DNA from: an uncultured Eubacteriales bacterium
GTDB taxonomy: Bacteria; Bacillota; Clostridia; Christensenellales; Aristaeellaceae
Reading direction: 5' to 3'
Assembly: GCA_902790175.1 (NCBI GenBank)
Contig: CADAQZ010000017.1
Location: forward strand, 1-34,027
Length of the DNA stretch: 34,027 bases
Made by a program: the position numbers and the translations under genes. Under the pieces are notes generated by a model. That model did no database searches. It saw only the letters and a program-made list of their open reading frames with translations, and was not told the DNA's origin. Below, piece by piece: positions 24,885 to 31,818 of this stretch (positions are counted from its first letter, which is position 1; every line of letters starts with the position of its first letter).

Positions 24885-26087
24885 ATGAACATGACCGAAC
24901 GGCTGTACTATGACGACGCCTACCTGACGCAATTCGATGCGACGGTTCTGGAATGCGTCGAGCGCGACGGCGCGCAGCACGTGCGCCTGGACCGCAGCGC
25001 CTTCTATCCCACCTCCGGCGGCCAGCCCTACGACACGGGCGACCTCGGCGGGGCGCGTGTGCTGGACGTGTACGTGGACGAGGCGGGGGAGGTCTGGCAC
25101 GCGCTGGATCGGCCGCTGGATGTCGGCGCGGCGGTGCACGGGCGCATCGACTGGCCGCGCCGCTTCGATCACATGCAACAGCACGCGGCAGACCACATGA
25201 TCGCCAGCGCGCTGTGGCGGCTGCTGGGCGGCGTCACGATCGGGCTGCATATCTCCCACGACGCCTCCACCATCGACGTGGCCATGCCCGAGGGCGTCAC
25301 GCGCATCTCCCCGGAGGACATCCGCCGCGTGGAGGACGATGTGAACGCGCGCGTGCAGCGGGACGTGCCGGTGCGCTGCTGGTTCCCGGACGCCGACGAG
25401 CTCAAGACCCTGCCGTTGCGCAAGCCGCCGACGGTCGAAAGCCACGTGCGCATCGTGGCCATCGGCGAGGACGAGATGGTCGCCTGCGGCGGCACCCACC
25501 CCGCCACGGCGGGCCAGCTGGGCGTCGTGAAGATCCTGGGCGTGGCCCCGGCGCGCGGCAAGATGCGCGTCAGCTTCATCGCCGGCATGCGGGCGCTCAA
25601 CGACTACCGCGCCTGCTTCGAGCACGCCCACGCCGCGGCGAACCTGCTCTCCACGAGCCCGGAGAACCTCGCCGCGCACGTCGCCGCGATGCAGGAGGCG
25701 CTCAAGAGCGCCGGGGCGGAGCTGAATCGCCTGCGCCGGGATGCCGCCGTCGCGGTGCTGACCGAGGCGCTGGAGGACGCGCCGCGCCTGGAGAGTGGCG
25801 CCGCGGTGCTCGCGCACATGGTGCCCGGGGACGCGAACCTCGCCAAGGAGATCGCCTCCAGGCTGATCAAGAGGCCCGGGCTCGTGGCGCTGCTGGGTGC
25901 GGAGACGGGCGAGGGACAGGCGGCCTTCGTGTTCGCTCGGTCGCAGGATGTGGATGTGCACATGGGCCAGCTGCTGTCTCAGGCGGCGAAGCCGCTGGGC
26001 GGCAAGGGCGGCGGCAGGCCGGACTTTGCGCAGGGCGGCGGCCCCGCGGCGATACTGGACGCTGCGAGGGGCATACTCGGCGCATAA
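24885..26087 (+). CDS. AlaX-type alanyl-tRNA editing protein with DHHA1 domain
   Basis: A 400-residue free-standing relative of the alanyl-tRNA synthetase editing domain, expected to hydrolyse mischarged Ser- or Gly-tRNA(Ala). The N-terminal beta-barrel has FYPTSGGQPYDTG. The zinc site is H-x3-H (HMQQH, near residue 96) and C-x3-H (CGGTH, near 200). The C-terminal DHHA1 domain ends with GGKGGGRPDFAQGGGP, typical of the long AlaX form. ATG 24885 has GGAG only four bases upstream, and ATG 24891 is ten bases away, so the start is uncertain by two codons. Confidence 0.9.
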   Translation: MNMTERLYYDDAYLTQFDATVLECVERDGAQHVRLDRSAFYPTSGGQPYDTGDLGGARVLDVYVDEAGEVWHALDRPLDVGAAVHGRIDWPRRFDHMQQHAADHMIASALWRLLGGVTIGLHISHDASTIDVAMPEGVTRISPEDIRRVEDDVNARVQRDVPVRCWFPDADELKTLPLRKPPTVESHVRIVAIGEDEMVACGGTHPATAGQLGVVKILGVAPARGKMRVSFIAGMRALNDYRACFEHAHAAANLLSTSPENLAAHVAAMQEALKSAGAELNRLRRDAAVAVLTEALEDAPRLESGAAVLAHMVPGDANLAKEIASRLIKRPGLVALLGAETGEGQAAFVFARSQDVDVHMGQLLSQAAKPLGGKGGGRPDFAQGGGPAAILDAARGILGA

Positions 26088-26138
26088 CAGACCGAAGTCT
26101 ACATAAAACAAACCAAAGTCTATAACGGAGAACGTGCA

Positions 26139-26792
26139 ATGCGCTTTGATTACGACCTGGACGCCGCGATATTCGACAACGACGGCACGCTGCTGGACAC
26201 GATGCCTTACTGGCGCTACACGCCGCTGGAGTTCATGCTGGCCCACCAGATCCCGGTGGATACGGAGGTGCTTTCGCGGATGTACATGACCTCCTCGCGC
26301 AAGCTGGTCCGCGAGTGCTGCGAGAAGCTGGGCGGGACCATTACGCAGGAGGAGGCAACCACCGAAGTGGAGGGCTACATGAACCGCCACTACCTCTACG
26401 ACGCGCGCTTCAAGACGCCCGCGGTGCCGGCGTTCCTGAGGCGATTGAAGGCCGCGGGCGTCAGGATGTGCGTGGCCACCGCCGCGCCCCGCGAGTACGT
26501 GAGCAACGGCCTGAAGCGGCTGGGCGTGCTGGACTGCTTCGACTTCGTGACCGACCACCGGGAGTTTTCGATGAGCAAGGAGCAGCCGGAGTACTTCCTG
26601 ATGCTGCTCGAACACCTGGAGGCCGACGCCTCGCGGACGTGGGTGTTCGAGGACGCGCTCTACGCCGTGAAGTCCGCCAAGGCCGCGGGCCTGCGCGTCT
26701 GCGCCATCGAGGAGGGCACGCAGGCCAACGACAGGGAGGAGATCATGCGGCTCGCGGATGTGTATATAAAGGATTATGCGGAACTGCTATAG
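26139..26792 (+). CDS. HAD family hydrolase (phosphoglycolate phosphatase-like)
   Basis: A 217-residue HAD phosphatase. Motif I is FDNDGTLLDT (nucleophile Asp and the acid two residues on), followed by a helical cap. Motif II is the Thr of CVATAAPREYV, motif III the Lys of MSKEQPEYF, and motif IV WVFEDALYAVKSAKAAG. The start ATG 26139 has a GGAG site. The substrate cannot be told from sequence. It lies 51 bases after the AlaX-like gene and is probably co-transcribed. Confidence 0.88.
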   Translation: MRFDYDLDAAIFDNDGTLLDTMPYWRYTPLEFMLAHQIPVDTEVLSRMYMTSSRKLVRECCEKLGGTITQEEATTEVEGYMNRHYLYDARFKTPAVPAFLRRLKAAGVRMCVATAAPREYVSNGLKRLGVLDCFDFVTDHREFSMSKEQPEYFLMLLEHLEADASRTWVFEDALYAVKSAKAAGLRVCAIEEGTQANDREEIMRLADVYIKDYAELL

Positions 26793-26827
26793 ATAGTTTT
26801 ATTCACTATCGAATTTCCGGCCAAAAA

Positions 26828-26918
26828 GATTCTTCGACTCCGGCTGCGCCTCCGCTCAGAATGACACCGTATCGTTTACTGTCATCCTGAGCGGAGCGCA
26901 AGCGAAGTCGAAGGATCA
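26828..26918. repeat. Dispersed palindromic repeat, family B, first of a tandem pair
   Basis: Arms AGATTCTTCGACTCCGG... and ...GAAGTCGAAGGATC pair around a short centre. It is nearly identical to the copy at 26930-27022 and in the same orientation. Confidence 0.85.
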
Positions 26919-26929
26919 TACGGCAAAAA

Positions 26930-27022
26930 AGATTCTTCGACTCCGGCTGCGCCTCCGCTCAGAATGACAGCGTATCGTTTTGATGTCATCCTGAGCGGAG
27001 CGCAAGCGAAGTCGAAGGATCT
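26930..27022. repeat. Dispersed palindromic repeat, family B, second of a tandem pair
   Basis: It matches the preceding copy almost base for base, differing mainly in the centre (CGTTTTGATG instead of CGTTTACTG). It abuts the end of the NUDIX gene and separates convergent genes. Confidence 0.85.
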
Positions 27023-27027
27023 TATCT

Positions 27028-27486
27028 TTATCTGTCCTTCTCCGACCCGATGAAGATCGTCTCGCCGTGGCCGATCAGCCCGGACAGGTTGTCACGGATG
27101 GCGCGCGGGAACAGGTTCTTGCGGTGGGCGTCCTTCAGGTCGATCCACTCGCAGCCGATCTGGAAGCGGTCCTTTTCGGTGGGCTTCTGGCGCTCCTCGC
27201 TGGCCAGCTTGCACAGGAAGATGAAGTAGATCTTGTGGCTGTTGCCGTCCCTGCGGCCCTCGCTGATGCGCTCGTAGATGCCGGAGAGGCGCATCGGCGT
27301 CACCGAATAGCCCGTCTCCTCCAGAAGCTCGCGCTTCACGGTTTCGCTGAGCATTTCGCCGGTGTGCTGTCCGCCGCCGGGCAGCGCGAAGTACTCGCCG
27401 AAGCGGGAGACGCAGCGGTTGACCAGTATCTTGCCGTCGTTGAGTACGATGGCCTTTGCGGAATTGCGGGCGGACAATGGCCTCAT
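27028..27486 (-). CDS. NUDIX hydrolase
   Basis: A 152-residue protein with a complete NUDIX box, G-x5-E-x7-R-E-L-x-E-E-x-G, seen as GGQHTGEMLSETVKRELLEETGY. The substrate, a nucleoside diphosphate derivative, is unknown. The start is ATG 27486 or TTG 27477: the AAGGA site touches the ATG but is well spaced for the TTG. The upstream ATG at 27552 lies within the predicted promoter and is rejected. It follows sigG on the same strand but has its own promoter-like sequence. Confidence 0.88.
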   Translation of the reverse strand: MRPLSARNSAKAIVLNDGKILVNRCVSRFGEYFALPGGGQHTGEMLSETVKRELLEETGYSVTPMRLSGIYERISEGRRDGNSHKIYFIFLCKLASEERQKPTEKDRFQIGCEWIDLKDAHRKNLFPRAIRDNLSGLIGHGETIFIGSEKDR

Positions 27487-27523
27487 TCCTTCCCACGGCG
27501 CGCGCCGTTTGTTGCCTGCATCT

Positions 27524-27552
27524 ATTATACGTGCTTTGGCGGCAAAGCGCAA
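27524..27552 (-). promoter_or_regulatory. Promoter of the NUDIX gene
   Basis: On the minus strand TTGCGC (27552-27547), a 17-base spacer and TATAAT (27529-27524). The predicted start is near 27517, upstream of the chosen start codons. Confidence 0.5.
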
Positions 27553-27595
27553 GTGTCAACCGCGGGGGAATTTGTCGTTAATTGCTTAATTTTGT

Positions 27596-28369
27596 TCAAA
27601 TATACTTGCGCATGGCCTGCAGGGCCGATTTTTCGAGCCTGGAAACCTGGGCCTGCGAGATGCCGATCTCCTGCGCCACCTCCATCTGCGTGCGGCCCTG
27701 GAAGTAGCGCTGGCGGATGATGTTCTGTTCGCGCGCCTGCAGGCGGGAAAGCGCCTGGTCGATGGACAGGCTGCGCACCCAGTCGTCCTCGGTCACGCGC
27801 TTGTCCTGCACCTGGTCCATCACGTAGATCGTGTCGCCGCCGCTCTGGTACACCGGGTCGAACAGCGATACCGGGTCCTGGATGGCCTCCAGCGCCAGCA
27901 CCACGTCTTCCTCCGGCACGGCCATCGCCTTCGCGATCTCGACCGTGGTCGGTTCCTGGCCGGAGTCGGCCAGCAGCGCGTCGCGCGTGCGAAGCGCGCG
28001 ATAGGCCGTGTCGCGCATCGAGCGCGAGACGCGAATGGCGTTGTTGTCGCGCAGGTAGCGGCGGATCTCGCCGATGATCATCGGCACGCAGTAGGTGCTC
28101 AGTCGCACGTTCAGGCTCAGGTCGAAGTTGTCCAGCCCCTTCATCAGCCCGATGCAGCCCACCTGGAAAAGGTCGTCCATGTTCTCGCCCCGGTTGTGAA
28201 AGCGCTGGATGACGCTGAGCACCAGCCGCAGGTTCCCCTGGATCAGCTCGCGCCGCGCCTGGTCGTCGCCCTCGTGGGCCCGGGCGAGCAGCTCGCGCAT
28301 CTTTTCGTGGGTGAGCGTAGGCAGCGCCGACGTGTCGACGCCGCAGATTTCCACCTTGTTGCCAGCCAT
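27596..28369 (-). CDS. sigG: RNA polymerase sporulation sigma factor SigG
   Basis: A 257-residue sigma-70 family factor that directs late forespore transcription. The N-terminal segment NKVEICGVDTSALPTL is the signature of sigma-G, where anti-sigma factors bind. Region 2 follows (NLRLVLSVIQRF, DDLFQVGCIGLMKGLDNFD), then region 3 and the region 4 helix-turn-helix (GRTQMEVAQEIGISQAQVSRLEKSAL). Length is that of the B. subtilis protein. The start ATG 28369 follows GGAGGGTTTTTT; the binding site is part of a strong hairpin. spoIIGA and sigE, usual neighbours, are absent. Confidence 0.95.
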   Translation of the reverse strand: MAGNKVEICGVDTSALPTLTHEKMRELLARAHEGDDQARRELIQGNLRLVLSVIQRFHNRGENMDDLFQVGCIGLMKGLDNFDLSLNVRLSTYCVPMIIGEIRRYLRDNNAIRVSRSMRDTAYRALRTRDALLADSGQEPTTVEIAKAMAVPEEDVVLALEAIQDPVSLFDPVYQSGGDTIYVMDQVQDKRVTEDDWVRSLSIDQALSRLQAREQNIIRQRYFQGRTQMEVAQEIGISQAQVSRLEKSALQAMRKYI

Positions 28370-28410
28370 AAAAAACCCTCCACACCGGCAAGTATGGCCG
28401 GTGTGGAGGG
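28370..28410 (-). terminator. Terminator-like hairpin containing the sigG ribosome binding site
   Basis: On the minus strand CCCTCCACACCGGC (28410-28397) pairs perfectly over 14 bases with GCCGGTGTGGAGGG (28389-28376) around the 7-base loop CATACTT. Six T residues (28375-28370) follow, and the sigG ATG comes immediately after. It has the form of an intrinsic terminator for the upstream DUF1846 gene. The GGAGGG that should bind the ribosome is in its 3' arm. Confidence 0.85.
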
Positions 28411-28419
28411 GGGTTATGC
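28390..28419 (-). promoter_or_regulatory. Sigma-G type promoter of sigG, -10 in the hairpin loop
   Basis: On the minus strand GCATA (28419-28415), 18 bases, and CATACTT (28396-28390). This fits GHATR-N18-CATNHTA in all but the last base. The -10 coincides exactly with the loop of the hairpin. Start expected near 28383. Confidence 0.5.
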
Positions 28420-28424
28420 AGGGA

Positions 28425-28444
28425 GGAGTTAGGAGTTAGGAGTT
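28425..28444. repeat. Short tandem repeat GGAGTTA
   Basis: Nearly three consecutive GGAGTTA units. It is another purine-rich heptamer repeat of the same style as the array at 12904-12973. A family A fragment GCCGCCCCTACG follows at 28452. Confidence 0.7.
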
Positions 28445-28486
28445 GAAGGAAGCCGCCCCTACGACTCTGCAGGAATGCAGCGTTGT

Positions 28487-29971
28487 TTACTTATGGTACA
28501 GCTTGTTCGTCTGATACGCCGGTTCGCATGTCAGGTTGACGCCCAGCTTGCTGAGCATGCCTTCGTCCACCGGGGAGAGGATTACGGAGGAGTGGGCCTC
28601 GCAGTTGCGCAGGTTCTCCAGCTGCTCCATCGCGCGCTCGGCGTTGTCGTCGGTCACGGCGCAGATGGTCAGCGCGATCAGGATCTCGTCGGTGTGCAGG
28701 CGCGGGTTGCGGTTGCCCATGTGCGCCACCTTCAAATGCTGGATCGGCTCGATCACGGTGGGGGAGATCAGCTTGATCTCGTCGGGGATGCCGGCCAGCT
28801 CCTTCAGCGCGTTCAGAAGCGCTGCGGCGGCGGCCCCCAGCAGGTTCGTGGTGCGGCCGGTGATGATGCGCCCGTCGTTCAGCTCGATGGCCACCGCCGG
28901 CTCTCCCGTGCGCTGGGCCAGCGCGAGCGCCGGGCCCACGGTGCTTCGCCGGTCGAAGTCCAGGCTCAGCGTGCGCATCAAAAGTTCCAGTTTTTGCACC
29001 TCGCCGGGCAGCGCGCGGCCCTGCTTCACGGCGCAGGCCGTGCGATAGTAGCGGCGGATGATCTCCTGGCAGGAGGCCTCGCGGCAAACCTCGTCGTCCA
29101 CGATGCTCTTGCCCGCCATGTTCACGCCCATGTCCGTGGGGCTCTTGTAGGGGCATTCGCCGAAGATGCGCTTGAAGATCTCGCGCAGCACGGGGAAGAT
29201 TTCGATGTCGCGGTTGTAGTTGACGGTGGTCTCGCCGTAGGCCTCCAGGTGGAACGGGTCGATCATGTTCACGTCATTGAGGTCCGCCGTGGCGGCCTCG
29301 TAGGCGAGGTTCACCGGGTGCTTCAGCGGCAGGTTCCAGATCGGGAAGGTCTCGAACTTCGCGTATCCGGCCTGCACGCCGCGCTTGTGCTCGTGGTACA
29401 GCTGCGACAGGCACGTGGCCATCTTGCCACTGCCGGGGCCGGGCGCGGTGACCACCACCAGAGACCGGCTGGTCTCGATGTAGTCGTTCTTGCCGTAGCC
29501 CTCGTCCGACACGATGCCGGGCACGTTTGAGGGATAGTCCGGGATGCGGTAGAGGCGGTAGACGCGAAGGCCCATGTCCTCCAGGCGGTTCTTGAACAGG
29601 TCGGCGGCGGACTGGCCGGTGTACTGCGTGATGGCGATGCCGCCCACGTAGAGGCCGAACTCGCGGAACACGTCCACCAGGCGGATCACGTCGGAATCGT
29701 AGGTGATGCCCAGGTCGCCGCGCAGCTTGTTCTTCTCAATGTCGTTGGCGTTGATGGCGATCACGATCTCCGCCTCGTCCTTCAGCTGCATCAGCATGCG
29801 GATCTTGTTGTCCGGCGCGAAACCGGGCAGCACGCGTGAGGCGTGGTAGTCGTCGAACAGCTTGCCGCCGAACTCCAAATACAGCTTGCCGCCGAAGTAG
29901 TCGATGCGCTCGCGGATGCGGGCCGATTGCAGGTGGATGTACTTCTGACTGTCGAAACCGATCTTGTTCAT
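28487..29971 (-). CDS. DUF1846 (UPF0371) family protein
   Basis: A 494-residue protein matching the DUF1846 family along its whole length: FDSQKYIHLQSARIRERI at the start, KLYLEFGGKLFDDYHASRVLPGF, and a P-loop-like APGPGSGKMATCLSQ in the middle. The start ATG 29971 has GGAGGATCGGAA upstream; the longer frame to 30049 lies in the leader. The family is widespread in anaerobic and lactic Firmicutes, and its function is not established. It precedes sigG on the same strand and is separated from it by a terminator-like hairpin. Confidence 0.9.
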   Translation of the reverse strand: MNKIGFDSQKYIHLQSARIRERIDYFGGKLYLEFGGKLFDDYHASRVLPGFAPDNKIRMLMQLKDEAEIVIAINANDIEKNKLRGDLGITYDSDVIRLVDVFREFGLYVGGIAITQYTGQSAADLFKNRLEDMGLRVYRLYRIPDYPSNVPGIVSDEGYGKNDYIETSRSLVVVTAPGPGSGKMATCLSQLYHEHKRGVQAGYAKFETFPIWNLPLKHPVNLAYEAATADLNDVNMIDPFHLEAYGETTVNYNRDIEIFPVLREIFKRIFGECPYKSPTDMGVNMAGKSIVDDEVCREASCQEIIRRYYRTACAVKQGRALPGEVQKLELLMRTLSLDFDRRSTVGPALALAQRTGEPAVAIELNDGRIITGRTTNLLGAAAAALLNALKELAGIPDEIKLISPTVIEPIQHLKVAHMGNRNPRLHTDEILIALTICAVTDDNAERAMEQLENLRNCEAHSSVILSPVDEGMLSKLGVNLTCEPAYQTNKLYHK

Positions 29972-30014
29972 TTCCGATCCTCCAGCTTGCGTAGGATGTG
30001 CCCATATGGGAAAG

Positions 30015-30062
30015 CGCGAACGGGACAGGCGGGTTCGCGCGACAAACATCGTGACTATTATA
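30015..30062 (-). promoter_or_regulatory. Promoter -10 and leader hairpin of the DUF1846 gene
   Basis: On the minus strand TATAAT lies at 30062-30057 without a convincing -35. The leader contains GCGCGAAC...GTTCGCGC, an 8-bp stem (about 30015-30041), and the palindrome CCCATATGGG before the ribosome binding site. Confidence 0.4.
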
Positions 30063-30110
30063 TCAAATTCGCGGCGCTGCGGTCATTACAAAACGATTAA
30101 GAATCAGCGG

Positions 30111-30225
30111 GGAAAAATTTAGCGCGGTACGGGCCTTGCTCAAGGGCCTTTTCCGCGCTAAAAGGGGGGAAGAAGAAGGTTGGGTATCCTTTTCTGTCAG
30201 CATACCTGCTGACACCATTATTATA
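30111..30225 (-). ncRNA. Candidate small RNA between gpr and the DUF1846 gene
   Basis: On the minus strand TATAAT (30225-30220) is followed by the hairpin TGTCAGCA-GGTA-TGCTGACA (30214-30195) exactly at the predicted start. A terminator-like hairpin follows: TTTAGCGCGG (30162-30153) paired with CCGCGCTAAA (30127-30118), with an inner GGCCCTTG stem, then TTTTT (30117-30113). The product would be about 100 bases. The -35 is weak. The terminator could instead belong to gpr, and the 20-bp palindrome could be an operator. Confidence 0.35.
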
Positions 30226-30341
30226 GAATTCATATGTGAACAAATTATGAACGCATCGTAAACATACATTGTCGAAAGCGAAAAATAACGATGTTCCTAT
30301 CAGCTTGCAGGACAATGTTGCCTCGCGCGCACGCGCCCGAT

Positions 30342-31265
30342 TCAGTTCATCATCGCCGCGATCTCCGCGTCGCTCAGCGCCGGCTGCAGCGCCCGGTTGA
30401 TGCCGGAGGCGATGATGCCCGCCGCGTCCTGGATGATGGCGTCGATCTCCCGCGGCGTGACGATCATCTCGCCCAATTCGCCGGTCAGCAGCGTCTTCTC
30501 CATGTCCTCCAGCGCCGCCTCGTGCTCCTCGCCGCCCTCGCGCGCGTTCAGCCAGGCGAAGGCGTCCTTTGCAAGCGTCGCGGCATAGATCACCGTCGGC
30601 ATGCCCACCGAGATCACCGGCGCGCCGACGCTCTGCTCGGTCAACGCCTTCCGGTGGTTGCCGACGCCCGCGCCCGGCTGGATGCCGGTGTCGGTCAATT
30701 GGATCGTGCAGCCGATGCGGCGCGAGTCCCGCGCGGCGAGGCTGTCCACGCAGAGGATCGCCCGCGGCTCGACGCGCCTGGCCAGCGCCTCCACCAGTTC
30801 CATGCTCTCGATGCCGGTGACGCCCAGCACGCCCGGGGCGATGGCGCAGACGCTCTTCATGCTGGCGTTCTGAAGCGGCCCGCCCAGCAGGTGCCGCGTG
30901 ACCAGCGTCCGGTCCACCACGCCCGGGCCCAGAGAATCCGGCGTGATGCTCCGGTTGCCCAGGCCCACCACCATCACCGGCGCGTTCGCGCGCTCGCGGG
31001 GCAGCACGCGGTCCAGCTCCTCGCCCAGCAGCGCCGCCATCGCAAGCCGCGCGTCCGGGTCGCGCTCGCGCAGCAGCCGCGACTCCAGCGTCAGGTAGTT
31101 GCCCTTGGGCTTGCCCAACTGCCGCGCCGCCTCGTTGTCGGTCACGACTACCTCCGTGATCTCGATGCCGTCCGTCTCCCAGTGGCCCACCCGAACCCCG
31201 GGCAGCGGGCCGCCGTCGGTGTTTTCAAAGGCCTCCATGGCCAGGTCCGTGCGCGTCGCGATCAT
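30342..31265 (-). CDS. gpr: Germination protease GPR
   Basis: A 307-residue aspartic-type endopeptidase that degrades small acid-soluble spore proteins at germination. The N-terminus IATRTDLAMEA carries the propeptide-cleavage-like TRTDLA.E motif. VVGLGNRSITPDSLGPGV, GVTGIESMELVEAL, CVDSLAARDSRRIG, and the IQPGAGVGNHRKALTEQSVGAPVISVGMPTV block match GPR throughout. ATG 31265 follows GAGGGG; the TTG one codon earlier is less likely. It is divergent from rpsT, a common gpr-rpsT arrangement in Firmicutes. Confidence 0.95.
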   Translation of the reverse strand: MIATRTDLAMEAFENTDGGPLPGVRVGHWETDGIEITEVVVTDNEAARQLGKPKGNYLTLESRLLRERDPDARLAMAALLGEELDRVLPRERANAPVMVVGLGNRSITPDSLGPGVVDRTLVTRHLLGGPLQNASMKSVCAIAPGVLGVTGIESMELVEALARRVEPRAILCVDSLAARDSRRIGCTIQLTDTGIQPGAGVGNHRKALTEQSVGAPVISVGMPTVIYAATLAKDAFAWLNAREGGEEHEAALEDMEKTLLTGELGEMIVTPREIDAIIQDAAGIIASGINRALQPALSDAEIAAMMN

Positions 31266-31298
31266 CAAAATCCCCTCGTTTCAATGGATTTTTGACAT

Positions 31299-31327
31299 TA
31301 GTTTACCCAGTTTTAGCATCAAAATGT
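31299..31327 (-). promoter_or_regulatory. Possible sigma-F type promoter of gpr
   Basis: On the minus strand ACATT (31327-31323), 15 bases, and GGTAAACTA (31307-31299). The -10 fits the sigma-F pattern GGHRARHTX at every position; the -35 matches only C-A-T of GCATR. The start would be near 31291. Confidence 0.35.
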
Positions 31328-31337
31328 ATTTATCGGG

Positions 31338-31366
31338 TTGCTTTTTGGCCGGGAAGGTGGTATAAT
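31338..31366 (+). promoter_or_regulatory. Sigma-A promoter of rpsT
   Basis: TTGCTT (31338-31343), 17 bases, TATAAT (31361-31366), then a 29-base leader and an AGGGAGGTGA ribosome binding site. Confidence 0.7.
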
Positions 31367-31401
31367 AGCTGTTGCGAATTTGCGTAGGGAGGTGAAAGAA
31401 T

Positions 31402-31818
31402 TTGCCGAATATCAAGTCTGCCATCAAGCGCGTGAAGGTGACCGAAAAGAAGAACCTGCGCAACCGGATGATCAAGTCTGCGATGAAGACCCAGATCAAG
31501 AAGTTTGAAACCGCCGTTTCCGCGAACGAGGCCGATGTCAAGCTGCTCAGCGCGACTCAGGGCGCGGTTGACAAGGCTGCCGCAAAGGGCGTTATCCATA
31601 AGAACGCTGCGAACCGCAAGCGTAAGGTCACTCAAATGCAAACGAAAAAGGGAACGCGAAGCGCGTTCCCTTTTTCCGTGCCGCTGAAATCTCCTGATAT
31701 TTGCCCACACTTTAACAAAAGCCGCTTGAAGAAGCCACATATTTCCACGATAATGGATAAAGGGAAACAGGATAATAGAAGCAACGCCGATCATTGGAGC
31801 GATAGCATAGATGTCTGA
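31402..31818 (+). CDS. rpsT: 30S ribosomal protein S20, frame open through its terminator
   Basis: TTG 31402, eight bases after AGGGAGGTGA, begins the conserved [13 protein letters not shown]-terminus. Residues 1 to about 83 match S20, ending in [17 protein letters not shown]20 is usually 85-90 residues, but here no stop follows. The frame reads through the terminator hairpin at 31645-31675 and another 140 bases of non-conserved sequence to TGA at 31816-31818, overlapping the next gene's start. The extra 55 residues do not look like S20. Either a stop was lost by mutation or sequencing error, or a non-stop message is made. Confidence 0.9.
   Translation: MPNIKSAIKRVKVTEKKNLRNRMIKSAMKTQIKKFETAVSANEADVKLLSATQGAVDKAAAKGVIHKNAANRKRKVTQMQTKKGTRSAFPFSVPLKSPDICPHFNKSRLKKPHISTIMDKGKQDNRSNADHWSDSIDV
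31645..31675 (+). terminator. Intrinsic terminator of rpsT, inside the open frame
   Basis: AAAAAGGGAACGC (31645-31657) and GCGTTCCCTTTTT (31663-31675) are exact inverse complements around GAAGC. The stem begins at codon 82 of rpsT. Confidence 0.85.
31726..31754 (+). promoter_or_regulatory. Sigma-A promoter of the VanW gene
   Basis: TTGAAG (31726-31731), 17 bases, GATAAT (31749-31754). The start near 31761 is downstream of the rpsT terminator, so the VanW gene need not depend on rpsT read-through. Confidence 0.5.

Noticed and set aside
24753-26615. A 620-codon open frame on the minus strand opposite the AlaX-like and HAD genes
   Set aside because: It is a shadow frame of high-GC coding DNA: no family motifs, His/Arg/Val-rich composition, and it lies antisense to two genes with clear catalytic motifs.
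26828-27022. Repeated palindromes as a CRISPR array
   Set aside because: Only two copies, each about 92 bp and self-complementary, with an 11-base gap and no cas genes.
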